NCBI RefSeq assembly: GCF_013140855.1
Contig: NZ_JABBPG010000011.1
Location: 1 to 64,000 of the forward strand
Source: Pseudoalteromonas caenipelagi
GTDB taxonomy: Bacteria; Pseudomonadota; Gammaproteobacteria; Enterobacterales; Alteromonadaceae
Length of the DNA: 64,000 nt
Direction of reading: 5' to 3'
The notes beneath the pieces are model-generated. The model was given only the letters and a program-made list of their open reading frames with translations, did not search any database and was not told where the DNA came from. This document shows, in pieces, positions 18,849-27,931 of this stretch (the first letter of the stretch is position 1; each line of letters starts with the position of its first letter). Made by a program: the position numbers and the translations under genes.

Positions 18849-20045
18849 TTAATAATCAAGCCTTTTTATAATTTCCATTAATACACTCATAGCGAGCGCT
18901 TGCTTATCTGCCACTGGTAACTCTAAGCTTTCATCAGGCCAGAATAGTGTTAGCGCGTTGTTGTCTGCGTTAAAGCCGAGCCCTTGGCGTGATACATCGT
19001 TGGCACAGATCATATCTAAGTTTTTGTTTTTTAGTTTGCCTTGAGCATATTGATCAACATTTTGTGTTTCGGCTGCAAAGCCAACAGTGTATGGTCTATG
19101 TTTAGTTAATGCCGCGACTTCAGCGATAATATCTGGGTTTTTAACCATAGTGATATTCATTTCATCGCCTTGCTTTTTGATTTTTTGCTCGGCCACCTGC
19201 GCTACTCGATAATCAGCAACTGCAGCACAGCCAATAAAAATATCTGATTCACTAGCCAGCTTTAGTGCAGTATCTCGCATCTGTATTGCGCTTTCGACGG
19301 CAAAAACCTCTGCACCGCTGGGGGGAGCAATAGCAACAGGGCCAGAAATCAAGTTAACTTTAGCGCCGAGAAATAAGGCTGCTTGAGCCAAAGCGTAGCC
19401 CATTTTTCCAGAGCTGTGATTACTGATAAAACGTACAGGATCAAGTGCTTCTCGAGTGGGGCCTGCCGTAATTGTGACAGTGACATCTGCCAGTACCGTG
19501 GCAGGTTCAGGGGCTATACATAAATCAACCAACTCATGAGGCTCTAACATACGACCAGAACCCACATCACCACAAGCCTGTTCACCCTTACCAGGGCCCC
19601 ATATTTTTACACCGCGAGAGGTGAGCGTTTGTATATTAGCCTGAGTCGCAGCGTGCGCATACATTTGCTGATTCATCGCCGGTGCAATTGCTACCTGTGC
19701 GGGCGTTGCCAATAATAAAGTGGTTAACAAATCATCGGCAAGACCATGGGCCATTTTAGCAATGATGTTGCAACTGGCGGGCGCGACTAAAATAAGGTCA
19801 GCCCATTTGGCCAGCTCAATATGGCCCATAGCAGCTTCTGCATTTGGATCTAGGAGTGAGTCGGCGACGGGCTCGCCAGACACTGCTTGCATTGTCAATG
19901 GCGTGATGAAGTGTTTTGCGGAGTCGGTCATGACGACTTTTACAACGCAATTTTGCTCTTTTAAGCGTCTCACCAGTTCTGCACATTTATAGGCTGCAAT
20001 ACCGCCACTGATCCCTAGCACAATATTTTTACGTTGTTGGCTCAT
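18849..20045 (-). CDS. coaBC: Bifunctional phosphopantothenoylcysteine decarboxylase/synthetase CoaBC
   Basis: CoaBC (398 residues) carries out two steps of coenzyme A synthesis. The N-terminal flavoprotein CoaC half has [19 protein letters not shown] and the Cys-containing lid [10 protein letters not shown]. The CoaB half starts near residue 190 with [27 protein letters not shown] and has CAAVADYR and KNPDII. The length is typical. It is divergent from radC with 137 bp between the starts. Confidence 0.97.
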   Translation of the reverse strand: MSQQRKNIVLGISGGIAAYKCAELVRRLKEQNCVVKVVMTDSAKHFITPLTMQAVSGEPVADSLLDPNAEAAMGHIELAKWADLILVAPASCNIIAKMAHGLADDLLTTLLLATPAQVAIAPAMNQQMYAHAATQANIQTLTSRGVKIWGPGKGEQACGDVGSGRMLEPHELVDLCIAPEPATVLADVTVTITAGPTREALDPVRFISNHSSGKMGYALAQAALFLGAKVNLISGPVAIAPPSGAEVFAVESAIQMRDTALKLASESDIFIGCAAVADYRVAQVAEQKIKKQGDEMNITMVKNPDIIAEVAALTKHRPYTVGFAAETQNVDQYAQGKLKNKNLDMICANDVSRQGLGFNADNNALTLFWPDESLELPVADKQALAMSVLMEIIKRLDY

Positions 20046-20182
20046 GTCCTAAATCCAGAGTAATTTGTCTAAGTGGTAAAGATAACACAGCCTCAATATT
20101 GATGGCACTAATGGAAGATTGAATATTCATTGAAGCAAACTACACTTTATGCTCTAAGGACACCCAACTCTAAGGACTAGAG

Positions 20183-20857
20183 ATGCAATTACATACAATA
20201 CCCGCGCATGCGCGCCCCCGCGAGAAACTCCTCAACCTAGGACCAGATGCGCTGTCAGATGCAGAGCTATTAGCTATTTTTCTGCGTACAGGTGTAAGTG
20301 GGATGAATGCTGTTGAACTAGCGCAATCTCTGCTTAAACAAAACCACACTTTAAGTAATTTATTTAACGCGAGCTTAAGCGATTTTTGTACACATAAAGG
20401 GTTAGGTGAAGCAAAGTATGTGCAGTTACAAGCTGTATTGGAGCTGAGCAAGCGTTATTTAAAAGAGCGCTGTCAAAGAGACACTCTATTCAGTTCTCCT
20501 GACGCAGTGACTGATTATTTGTCAATTCAGCTTCGAGGCTTAGATCATGAAGTGTTTATGGCGCTGTATGTAGATAATCAAAATCGCTTAATAAAAGACG
20601 AAGTATTATTTAGAGGGACTATCAATGCTGCGAGTGTTTATCCAAGAGAAGTGGTCAAAGCGGCTCTAAAATACAACGCAGCGTCGCTTATTTTTGCGCA
20701 TAATCACCCTTCAGGGGTGGCAGAACCAAGCCAAGCTGACAAATTAATTACTAAAAAACTGCAAAATGCACTGGCTTTGGTAGACATAAATGTACTTGAT
20801 CATCTCATTGTTGCAGGAGAACAGTGTATTTCTTTTGCGCAACGGGGCTTAATCTAG
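20183..20857 (+). CDS. radC: RadC family JAB-domain protein
   Basis: The 224-residue protein has an N-terminal helix-hairpin-helix-like part (PREKLLNLGPDALSDAELLAIFLRTG) and a C-terminal JAB/MPN metalloprotease-like domain with HNHPSG and a later Asp (SQADKLIT). The original radiation phenotype of E. coli radC was reassigned, so the function remains unsettled. Its place between coaBC and rpmB-rpmG is conserved in gammaproteobacteria. Confidence 0.93.
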   Translation: MQLHTIPAHARPREKLLNLGPDALSDAELLAIFLRTGVSGMNAVELAQSLLKQNHTLSNLFNASLSDFCTHKGLGEAKYVQLQAVLELSKRYLKERCQRDTLFSSPDAVTDYLSIQLRGLDHEVFMALYVDNQNRLIKDEVLFRGTINAASVYPREVVKAALKYNAASLIFAHNHPSGVAEPSQADKLITKKLQNALALVDINVLDHLIVAGEQCISFAQRGLI

Positions 20858-21016
20858 CTTGTTTTTGTCAACAAAGTTGTAAAAAACATCACTTTGCGTG
20901 GCTTTTTACAAATTAGTTTAATTTAAATGCAGTTTTTGCTTTCCTAAGGGGCATTCGATCATTATAATTGGCCGCTATCAAATTTACACATGAGCTGATT
21001 AGATAGGATCAGATCC

Positions 21017-21045
21017 TTGATCTCTGCCTGTAGATGCTGTATAAA
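21017..21045 (+). promoter_or_regulatory. Sigma-70 promoter of rpmB-rpmG
   Basis: TTGATC (21017-21022) and TATAAA (21040-21045) are separated by 17 bp. The bases after the -10 box read GAGCGCCC, a GC-rich discriminator of the kind seen at growth-rate- and ppGpp-controlled promoters. The inferred leader before rpmB is about 80 nt. Confidence 0.65.
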
Positions 21046-21132
21046 GAGCGCCCTCTGATTTACCCCGGGGCCTACGCAGTTAAGGTCCAAGGGAAAATTA
21101 AGCTCGAGCGAAGTTATTGGAGATACATAGAC

Positions 21133-21369
21133 ATGTCTAAAGTCTGTCAAGTTACAGGTAAGCGCCCAGTGGTAGGTAACCACCGTTCACACGCGCGCAA
21201 CGCTACTAAGCGTCGCTTCCTACCTAACCTACAAACACACCGTTTCTGGGTTGAAAGCGAAAAACGTTTCGTTACATTACGTACTACTACTAAAGGTATG
21301 CGTATTATCGATAAGAAAGGCATCGACGCGGTATTAGTAGATATCCGTGCTCGCGGCGAAAAAGTTTAA
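21133..21369 (+). CDS. rpmB: 50S ribosomal protein L28
   Basis: L28 (78 residues) is recognised by [20 protein letters not shown] and the basic middle [12 protein letters not shown]. The ATG at 21133 gives the exact family start, and the open frame upstream is leader RNA. GGAG lies about 10 nt before it. It is co-transcribed with rpmG (12-bp gap). Confidence 0.97.
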   Translation: MSKVCQVTGKRPVVGNHRSHARNATKRRFLPNLQTHRFWVESEKRFVTLRTTTKGMRIIDKKGIDAVLVDIRARGEKV

Positions 21370-21381
21370 GGAGCTTGAATC

Positions 21382-21537
21382 ATGCGTGATAAGATCCGTT
21401 TAGTTTCAACTGCTGGTACTGGTTATTTCTACACTACCGACAAGAACAAGCGTAACATGCCTGAAAAAATGGAAATCAAAAAATACGATCCTAAGGTTCG
21501 TAAGCACGTGGTTTTCAAAGAAGCAAAAATCAAGTAA
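21382..21537 (+). CDS. rpmG: 50S ribosomal protein L33
   Basis: This 51-residue protein ([19 protein letters not shown] at the start, [10 protein letters not shown] at the end) is L33 of the zinc-independent type, because the CXXC pairs of the zinc-binding form are absent. AAGGAG precedes the ATG. It ends 22 bp before a strong terminator. Confidence 0.97.
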   Translation: MRDKIRLVSTAGTGYFYTTDKNKRNMPEKMEIKKYDPKVRKHVVFKEAKIK

Positions 21538-21558
21538 TTTTGCTTTTTACAGAATACT

Positions 21559-21590
21559 AAAAACCCAGCCTCGGCTGGGTTTTTGTTTTT
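21559..21590. terminator. Bidirectional terminator between rpmG and the wHTH gene
   Basis: AAAACCCAGCC and GGCTGGGTTTT pair across a 2-nt TC turn (4 nt in practice). A-rich and T-rich flanks on both sides allow it to end both convergent transcripts. Confidence 0.92.
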
Positions 21591-21610
21591 CTATTAAAAA
21601 TATTCGATTA

Positions 21611-23620
21611 TTACCAGTTTAGTATCACTGCTTGTATATCTCCCTGCATGGGTTGCAGCTGTGCATACACAATATACTTTTCATCATCGCTTACATCGTA
21701 TTGATGAATAAAGCCTTCTGGTTCACTCATGAGCAACTGCTCTACTTGGCTGTCTATATTATATTGCCAAATGCCTGAGCCTCTTTTATAAAAATACACA
21801 TTGCCGTTGATGACTTGCCAGTTCAGCCAATTGATATTGCTAAAATCTTTAATTAACAGTTTTTCCGCCCCAGACTCTAAAGTCCACATGCCAGCTTGAT
21901 TACGCTTACTAAAGTACAACTGGCCATTATAAAAATAGCCACTATATCCACCATTTTTTGTTAACTGCTGATGTGATGCGCTACCTTTGTTGTATTGCCA
22001 AAGTTGCCATTGACCTGTTTTATTACTGCTATAAAGAATGTCTTGCTCGCTCATACCATAGTTTGGTGCATAGGCTTGATGCTCAGCACTAATGAGGTTT
22101 GTAAGTGTGTTATGAGTGAAATCATACTCATAGACAGCGCCGAGTTTCTCAAACACCATACTATGTGCATTATAGGCAACATGATATCGATTGAAGCCAA
22201 ACTCAAAAGGGATGTTTAAGCGGGTTAATTTTTTATCTTGGTAGCGCCAAAGGGCATGCTCTTTACCCATATCAGATATAAATAAAAGGCCATTTTGGTC
22301 ATGTCTTGGTAAGCGGTTTAAGGCTGCGTTGCTAAAAACATTGGTCACATGTTTGGTCTTGATATTGTAGCTTTGGATTGATGAGCTGGCATGATACTGA
22401 CTCACTAGTATCAGCTCTTTTGCATCACGCGTGGTTGCAGCAATGGACTCAATCGGGTAGCTCAATTGTTTAATGTGTTCTATTTCTCCTGTATTAGCGT
22501 TTAAACGATATAGGATTTTTTTATCGGCAATAAAAAGGTGATCACTCTGACTGCTCCAAGTTATCGTATTCACCATGTGTTTTAGCGGGTGAATTGCAAC
22601 AGTTTCTAAAGTATTGCTATTTACGATGTGAATTTCACTCAGGCTTGATTCAACGTATCGAGCGTAGGCAAGAAGAGGGTGTCTGGGGTGAGCAGCCAGT
22701 AAAAAATCACCTTTCATCTGAGCATGCTGCAGTGGCAAAGATAATTGCTGTAGGCTGTTTGTCGCTAACATCAATTTATGAATAATATAAGGTGAAGCAT
22801 TATTTTTTCGTGCGCGAATGAATATAGCCAGCTCATTTGCTTGCCAGCTGAGTCTAACATTTTGCATGTCTGAACAGTTAAACACCGTTTGCTGACTACC
22901 TGTGGCAAAGTTGTAGCGCATTATCTTACAGGTTTGCTCATTTTGTGCGACCCACATCATAGACGCACCTGAAGGGCTGAGACTTGCAAAGGTGAAATCT
23001 TCCATATTAATAGGAAGCACGTGCTGTGAGTTATCTTTGAGTGACTGTAAAACGACTCGCCTAGGTTGATTATTCGTGGGTGACGATAAGAATAATACTT
23101 GGGAGTAATTACTGGCACTCAAGTTCTGCTCAAAGCCATCATGCGCCGTAATACGTTCAAGTTGCACACTAAGCTGCGCAGCTTCCTCCTTATTTACTAA
23201 AGCGAATGCCAAAATAACGATACTCAGGATACCCAATAGCAAAAGCACAAGGTAGCGACTTAAATAAGTCCTATGGCTGATATGACGCTGTTGATACTCG
23301 GCGTCCTTGGCAATTTGTTGAGCGTCAAAACCCAATTGATAGCCAAACTTTGGTTTGGTGATAATAAATTCGGTATTTGGTTGTAGTTGCTCAAAATGTT
23401 GTCTGAGCTTAGAAATGGCTTTATTCACTGCACCATCCGACACAACACTGCCTTGCCATGCAAGCGCTATTAATTTATCTCTCGAAAGTACTTCTTGGGT
23501 GTGGGTGATGAACACCACAAGCAATTCATACGACTTTGCTTCTAACTGAATCGTCTTATTTTGATAACTGAGCGTACGCTGTGCAGTGTCAAATACTATG
23601 TCATTTATTTGGTAGTTCAT
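21611..23620 (-). CDS. Membrane-bound ToxR/CadC-like transcriptional regulator
   Basis: The 669-residue protein has an N-terminal OmpR/PhoB-type winged helix (residues 1-100, including SRDKLIALAWQGSVVSDGAVNKAISKLRQ). One membrane helix follows near 127-146 (LVLLLLGILSIVILAFALV). A long periplasmic part then shows repeated motifs like LFISDMGKEHALWRYQ and ILYSSNKTGQWQLWQYN, typical of TolB/WD40 propeller blades. Such one-component regulators carry an outside signal to DNA without phosphorylation. It is divergent from the lipoprotein hydrolase at 23745, its likeliest target. The ligand is unknown. Confidence 0.87.
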   Translation of the reverse strand: MNYQINDIVFDTAQRTLSYQNKTIQLEAKSYELLVVFITHTQEVLSRDKLIALAWQGSVVSDGAVNKAISKLRQHFEQLQPNTEFIITKPKFGYQLGFDAQQIAKDAEYQQRHISHRTYLSRYLVLLLLGILSIVILAFALVNKEEAAQLSVQLERITAHDGFEQNLSASNYSQVLFLSSPTNNQPRRVVLQSLKDNSQHVLPINMEDFTFASLSPSGASMMWVAQNEQTCKIMRYNFATGSQQTVFNCSDMQNVRLSWQANELAIFIRARKNNASPYIIHKLMLATNSLQQLSLPLQHAQMKGDFLLAAHPRHPLLAYARYVESSLSEIHIVNSNTLETVAIHPLKHMVNTITWSSQSDHLFIADKKILYRLNANTGEIEHIKQLSYPIESIAATTRDAKELILVSQYHASSSIQSYNIKTKHVTNVFSNAALNRLPRHDQNGLLFISDMGKEHALWRYQDKKLTRLNIPFEFGFNRYHVAYNAHSMVFEKLGAVYEYDFTHNTLTNLISAEHQAYAPNYGMSEQDILYSSNKTGQWQLWQYNKGSASHQQLTKNGGYSGYFYNGQLYFSKRNQAGMWTLESGAEKLLIKDFSNINWLNWQVINGNVYFYKRGSGIWQYNIDSQVEQLLMSEPEGFIHQYDVSDDEKYIVYAQLQPMQGDIQAVILNW

Positions 23621-23744
23621 CAGTAAGCTTATGATTAAATTATTTTTATTTTAGGTAATGAAATGGTAACGATTAAATCGATAAATCGTTAAGTATCACT
23701 GTAGCAAGTGCACTAGGGTAATGGCAAAACTTGAGGAGAATAAC

Positions 23745-25577
23745 ATGTTAAGACTATTACCTAGTGTCGTTTTGGCCGTTTGTTTAACCGCGTGTGGTGG
23801 CAGCAAAGTAGCTCACGACAATAATGACAGTTCAGCACAGACAGGGCAAGGCGGTGTTATCCAGCCGAGTGAAAATACGAAAATTGTGTCACGAGATGGC
23901 CGACATTATCGCATTGCTTTTCCTGAGTCTGGATTTAATGAAAAAAAAGCATACAAACTGCTGCTCGCATTTCATGGTTCTGGCGGCAGTGCTTTGAGCA
24001 TGCAGAACATGGCACGTTTTGAAAAACTCAGTGATGACTACATTGTGGTTTACCCTAAATCTAAGGAGGTAGAATGGGATGATGGCTGCCTATGCAACGT
24101 TGCGCATCGACTGGACGCTAAGGATGTTGAGTTTGTCGTGGATATCGTGAATGAAATGCATACCGAGTACAACTTACTTGAAGGCGAAAACTATGCAGTG
24201 GGCTTTTCTCAGGGTGGGTTATTTAGCCAAAATATGATGTGTAAACATAGTGAGTTGTTTAAAGGGGTTGCGAGTGTGGCTTCTCCAATGTCTGAGCAGC
24301 TGTCTTTGATGTGTAACATTGCTGAGCCAACCAATTATATGATGGTCATGGGACAGCAAGATAAAACGTTGCCTTATGGAGGGCTTAAGCATAGCAATTT
24401 TGGTTTGATCTCTGCGCCAAGTGCAATCGACTACATTGCAAAGCAAAATCTAATAGACGGTGAATATGCTGAGAAAGCTTTGGTTCACAATGTGATTGAG
24501 CGAGTTTATCGTAATGAGTTGCCTATAACGAACAAACTTATAACTATTTTAGGCGGTACACACACTTGGACATTTAAGAACTTTAATACCTCTAGAGAAG
24601 TACTGACATTTTTTGATAATAGCAGTGATATTCAGTTACCCGAGCATTCTGCATTATATAGATTAGACACTGGTGATTATCATGTGAGAACTATGGGGCA
24701 AAGTAACGGTAAAAGCGATATTGTAGTGTTATCAGGTGCTAATAAGTTCTTTCACAGTGATTCTGCGTGGACTGCGCTAATTCAACCAATGCTAGCAGAG
24801 CACGGTAAAGTGCATGTGGTCGATAGGCTTAATAATGCCTGGAGCAGTGAAGTAGAAGAGCCATCATTTGCATCGTTTGCTCAAGACCTTCCCAAGCTAC
24901 TAGAAGCATTAAAGGTTGAGTCAGTCATTTTTATCGCCTTTGCAAATAGTAATTTAGCAACACTTATGTATCAAAACCTTCCTAATGAGTCGGTAACGAC
25001 CAAGGGGATGATTTGGGTTGATCCAGATATTTTACTTCCGCACTCCATTGCTCAGTATCAGTCTGGATATGTTTCTTACATGCGCGAATATAAACAAGAG
25101 TTTATAGAGCATGTATCAGAGGGACCTTGGACTGAGCGAACGGTTGAACGGGTTGCGCTTGAGCGTGAAGAAATAGAAGGACTTATTTCACCAAACAATA
25201 TGCCTATGATGGACTGGGATTATTATGATGCAGTAACGACGCAGCGCGCAGAAATTTCTAAACAAATAACTCGTATCAAAGAAATGATGAACTATTACGA
25301 TGATTTAGAAGCATCACGTTACCTTGCCAATAACTTAACGGTACCCGTTAGTATTATTGATAGTGACTTTGAGCGCTTAGATATCGCCAGTGCAGAGGAA
25401 GAAGAAACAAAACAAGGCTTAATAAAGTGGCAAACAGAAGGAACGCAGTGGAGTAAAGATATTACGCAACAAACACAAGGTGATTACTTCGCGTTAGAAA
25501 ATGCCAGTCATCAAGTTTTATTTGAACATCCTGAAACAGTAATCGAAGCATTAACTAAGATGCTTGCTAGAGAGTAG
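23745..25577 (+). CDS. Lipoprotein with two alpha/beta-hydrolase domains (PHB-depolymerase/esterase-like)
   Basis: The 610-residue protein has a lipoprotein signal with LTAC (Cys17). GAGGAG 7 nt before the ATG at 23745 decides the start. The first domain (about 45-300) resembles LpqC/PHB-depolymerase esterases, with LLLAFHGSGGSA, the nucleophile elbow VGFSQGG (Ser155), MGQQDKTLP and GGTHTW. The second (about 320-610) resembles an alpha/beta hydrolase with a weak elbow (FIAFANSNLATL) and a C-terminal NASHQVLFEHPETV that looks like the catalytic His strand. The substrate is unknown, possibly an ester or polyester at the cell surface. It is divergent from a membrane regulator. Confidence 0.8.
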   Translation: MLRLLPSVVLAVCLTACGGSKVAHDNNDSSAQTGQGGVIQPSENTKIVSRDGRHYRIAFPESGFNEKKAYKLLLAFHGSGGSALSMQNMARFEKLSDDYIVVYPKSKEVEWDDGCLCNVAHRLDAKDVEFVVDIVNEMHTEYNLLEGENYAVGFSQGGLFSQNMMCKHSELFKGVASVASPMSEQLSLMCNIAEPTNYMMVMGQQDKTLPYGGLKHSNFGLISAPSAIDYIAKQNLIDGEYAEKALVHNVIERVYRNELPITNKLITILGGTHTWTFKNFNTSREVLTFFDNSSDIQLPEHSALYRLDTGDYHVRTMGQSNGKSDIVVLSGANKFFHSDSAWTALIQPMLAEHGKVHVVDRLNNAWSSEVEEPSFASFAQDLPKLLEALKVESVIFIAFANSNLATLMYQNLPNESVTTKGMIWVDPDILLPHSIAQYQSGYVSYMREYKQEFIEHVSEGPWTERTVERVALEREEIEGLISPNNMPMMDWDYYDAVTTQRAEISKQITRIKEMMNYYDDLEASRYLANNLTVPVSIIDSDFERLDIASAEEEETKQGLIKWQTEGTQWSKDITQQTQGDYFALENASHQVLFEHPETVIEALTKMLARE

Positions 25578-25633
25578 TTCAAAGCATGGTTTAGATAAGT
25601 TCACAGGCAGTATGTGACTATTTCCCCAGTGTT

Positions 25634-25656
25634 AAAGCCGCAAAAGCGGCTTTTTT
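25634..25656 (+). terminator. Terminator of the lipoprotein hydrolase gene
   Basis: AAAGCCGC and GCGGCTTT pair across AAAA, followed by a T-run of six or more. It lies 57 bp after the stop. Confidence 0.9.
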
Positions 25657-25706
25657 CGCCTCTTGATAATTCTTTGGCAGGAATTCAACTACTATGACAA
25701 TATTGA

Positions 25707-26072
25707 CTACTCAAACTTTACATATCGAATACTGACTCCACTCCATGGTGCAAAACGATTACAATCACTTGGCACTTGTACTCCTTCTATGTGCAAACGC
25801 GGAATGTGAGTTTTCGCTGCTTTTGCTGCCAAAAAAGAGGAATACAACATTTTGCACGTTTCTGGGCTTGTGATATCTGGAGCTCCATCCACAGTCCATG
25901 CTTTCTCAGAATTACAAAAAAAAACAGGTGCATTCATGCTGCTCAGTTTTACCATGAACCGATCATTGCTGTGAAAAGCAAGTTCATCAACAGTTCCTGT
26001 GCATATAAGTGCGCCAGCCAGAGAGTTAAAGCTCGCAAATAAGCCGCACAAGCTAATTGTTTTTAATTTCAT
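25707..26072 (-). CDS. Small secreted cysteine-containing protein, unknown function
   Basis: The 121-residue protein begins with a signal peptide (MKLKTISLCGLFASFNSLAGA). The mature part has four Cys (LICTG, FFCNS, ETCKM, SDCNR), which could form two disulphides in the periplasm. I do not recognise a named family. It is isolated between a terminator and an AT-rich spacer, with no operon partner. Confidence 0.65.
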   Translation of the reverse strand: MKLKTISLCGLFASFNSLAGALICTGTVDELAFHSNDRFMVKLSSMNAPVFFCNSEKAWTVDGAPDITSPETCKMLYSSFLAAKAAKTHIPRLHIEGVQVPSDCNRFAPWSGVSIRYVKFE

Positions 26073-26174
26073 ATTGGTTATCTCGAGTTATTGACTTTAA
26101 GTCGCTATGTAAAAGTTGTTAACATCAATAGCATGTATAATAACGTGCTATTTAAATGGAAAAATCGGTATTAG

Positions 26175-26202
26175 CCTGAGCATTATAAAGCAGCTGCTCA
26201 GG
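26175..26202. other. 8-bp inverted repeat in the 26073-26323 spacer
   Basis: CCTGAGCA and TGCTCAGG pair across a 12-nt loop, inside a 251-bp AT-rich gap between two minus-strand genes. No T-run follows on either strand. It may be an operator for the gene at 25707 or chance. Nothing else is seen in the gap apart from a 12-T run near 26270. Confidence 0.3.
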
Positions 26203-26323
26203 AGGTTGTACCTATTTCAAATGCAGATAAAAACAGAGTTTGGATTGGTTGAGCGATGCCAATCGTGCGCTTTTTTTTTTGAAAAAATATTTGTACTGCA
26301 ATTTCTCCTGCTACTATTATGCG

Positions 26324-27079
26324 TTAAAAAGGAATATAGCCTAAGTAATGCTTTACGATACTTTGATAGTGTTTTTCTTCTTTGAAACGTATTAATTCAT
26401 GATTAAAGGCATCTCGTAAAGTGGCACTTTTAAAGGCTACGCTGGCGTTAACTGGGGGGATCAGTGAATGTTCCTTAAAGCCTTCAACTGAGCGTTCTTT
26501 ATTATTTAAGCGGTAAAAGTAGTAAAAAATATATTTATCTAGCACGGCAAAATCAAAGCGCCCTTTACTCAGCAGGTTGGGGATCACTGCCATTTGAGCA
26601 GACTCTACGTAGTCTGCCTGTTTAGACATCGCTTTAAACTCCTCTCCAAAATAGCCAGGCGCACCTTGGAAGGTAATAACGGCATAATCTCTCAGGTCGG
26701 TAATACTTGTTGGCGATAGGTGTGCACTTTTCAATGAAAAAACCATGGGTTTGTAGGTCACGATAGTGTCACTGATATAAAAGTTCTCACTGTCTTTGGT
26801 TTGAAAAATGGGTGCCATTAAGTCGGCATCAGCTGTTTTTACCATCATCTGTGCACGGCCTAAGGGTACAAACAACAGCTTTACTTCATAGCCCATACGC
26901 TTGAGGACTGCCTTAGTAACATCAAGATCGATACCACTATGTGTATCGTTATTAATGGTATGAGGTGGGCCCTCGCTACTTACTAAAACCAACGGCTGAG
27001 CTGCTAATAAAGTCGAACTTAATAATAGGCTGCCAAGTAAGTGTTTGAATCTCAAATAAGACCGCTGTGAATATTTCAT
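26324..27079 (-). CDS. Periplasmic solute-binding protein (PBPb/ArtJ-like family)
   Basis: The 251-residue protein has a signal sequence (about residues 1-28) and family features of bacterial extracellular solute-binding proteins type 3: PLVLVSSEGPPHT, GIDLDVTKAVLKRMGYEV and a central DLRDYAVITFQGAPGYFG. No permease or ATPase is adjacent, so it may serve a distant transporter or act as a sensor-type orphan. Orphan members of this family are common in Alteromonadales. The ligand, perhaps an amino acid, is not readable. Confidence 0.8.
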   Translation of the reverse strand: MKYSQRSYLRFKHLLGSLLLSSTLLAAQPLVLVSSEGPPHTINNDTHSGIDLDVTKAVLKRMGYEVKLLFVPLGRAQMMVKTADADLMAPIFQTKDSENFYISDTIVTYKPMVFSLKSAHLSPTSITDLRDYAVITFQGAPGYFGEEFKAMSKQADYVESAQMAVIPNLLSKGRFDFAVLDKYIFYYFYRLNNKERSVEGFKEHSLIPPVNASVAFKSATLRDAFNHELIRFKEEKHYQSIVKHYLGYIPF

Positions 27080-27140
27080 AAAGTGCGTGATTGAATGCTC
27101 AATATCGTAAGTTTAGTTGCTAAATATTGAATGTAATAAT

Positions 27141-27866
27141 TCATGCCGTTTTGCCACTATTGGTAACGTCACAAGTCTGTCTCAAATGCTTAATATTTAG
27201 ATTTATAATGTGCCGAAAAACAAGCTGGTAAAGCCATTTTTTAATCCCTGCTAAGTTACTAAATTTACAATAAAATGAGTCTGGCTCATTAAAATGGCCA
27301 AGAGATTTAATGATGCTTTCTTTTTGAATATAGGTACTTTCACCGTTAAATTCATTGTCGGGATTTTGCAAACAAGGTGTTGCGATACCATAACCAATAA
27401 ATGTGCCGTGGTGGTGTTTGAAGCGTTGTTGAATGGCGCTCAAGTATTGTCTATCAATGATATAGCCTTCTAACTCGAGCCATTGCCCTTCAATAAACAC
27501 CTCGACCCAACTATGGATAATTTCTTTGGGCGCAAACAGGAGGATCCACTTTGGCATAACCCCTGATTTGAGGTTATTACTAATGGTAAAGCCTTGTAAG
27601 CGACAGGGGATACCGACAGCTCGTAGAAGCGCCATTAGTAATGTGCCTTTGGTATTGCATTGCCCATAGCCATCTTTTAATACATCAGACGCCTTTAGGA
27701 TATCGTGGGCACTATAGCCAAATACAACGTCATCTTTAACAAAGTGATAGATATCTTGCAGTGCGTTATAGCGCTCTATATCAAGCCATCCTTGCTCATT
27801 TATCAGGGCTTGGATAGTTGGATGCTTAAAATCAAGTAAATGTGTGTCTGATAGGTATTCTTGCAT
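27141..27866 (-). CDS. Transglutaminase-like cysteine protease-fold protein
   Basis: The 241-residue protein has the transglutaminase-like core: a catalytic Cys in GYGQCNTKGTLLMALLRAVGIPCR, a His in IHSWVEVFI and an acidic position in LELEGYIID. GAGGAG 7 nt before the ATG at 27866 decides the start over an upstream codon. There is no signal peptide, so it is probably cytoplasmic. Such domains act as proteases, amidases or crosslinkers. It follows an AraC-type regulator gene in the same direction (65 bp). Confidence 0.78.
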   Translation of the reverse strand: MQEYLSDTHLLDFKHPTIQALINEQGWLDIERYNALQDIYHFVKDDVVFGYSAHDILKASDVLKDGYGQCNTKGTLLMALLRAVGIPCRLQGFTISNNLKSGVMPKWILLFAPKEIIHSWVEVFIEGQWLELEGYIIDRQYLSAIQQRFKHHHGTFIGYGIATPCLQNPDNEFNGESTYIQKESIIKSLGHFNEPDSFYCKFSNLAGIKKWLYQLVFRHIINLNIKHLRQTCDVTNSGKTA

Positions 27867-27931
27867 CGTTTTACTCCTCGGTTTTTTGAGCAGTATGTCA
27901 GCCAATGTGGAGAAAAACTTGAATAAACTGG

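Noticed and set aside
26260-26290. T-run as terminator of the solute-binding protein gene
   Set aside because: A T12 run is present, but no convincing stem precedes it on the plus strand, and on the minus strand it reads as A.
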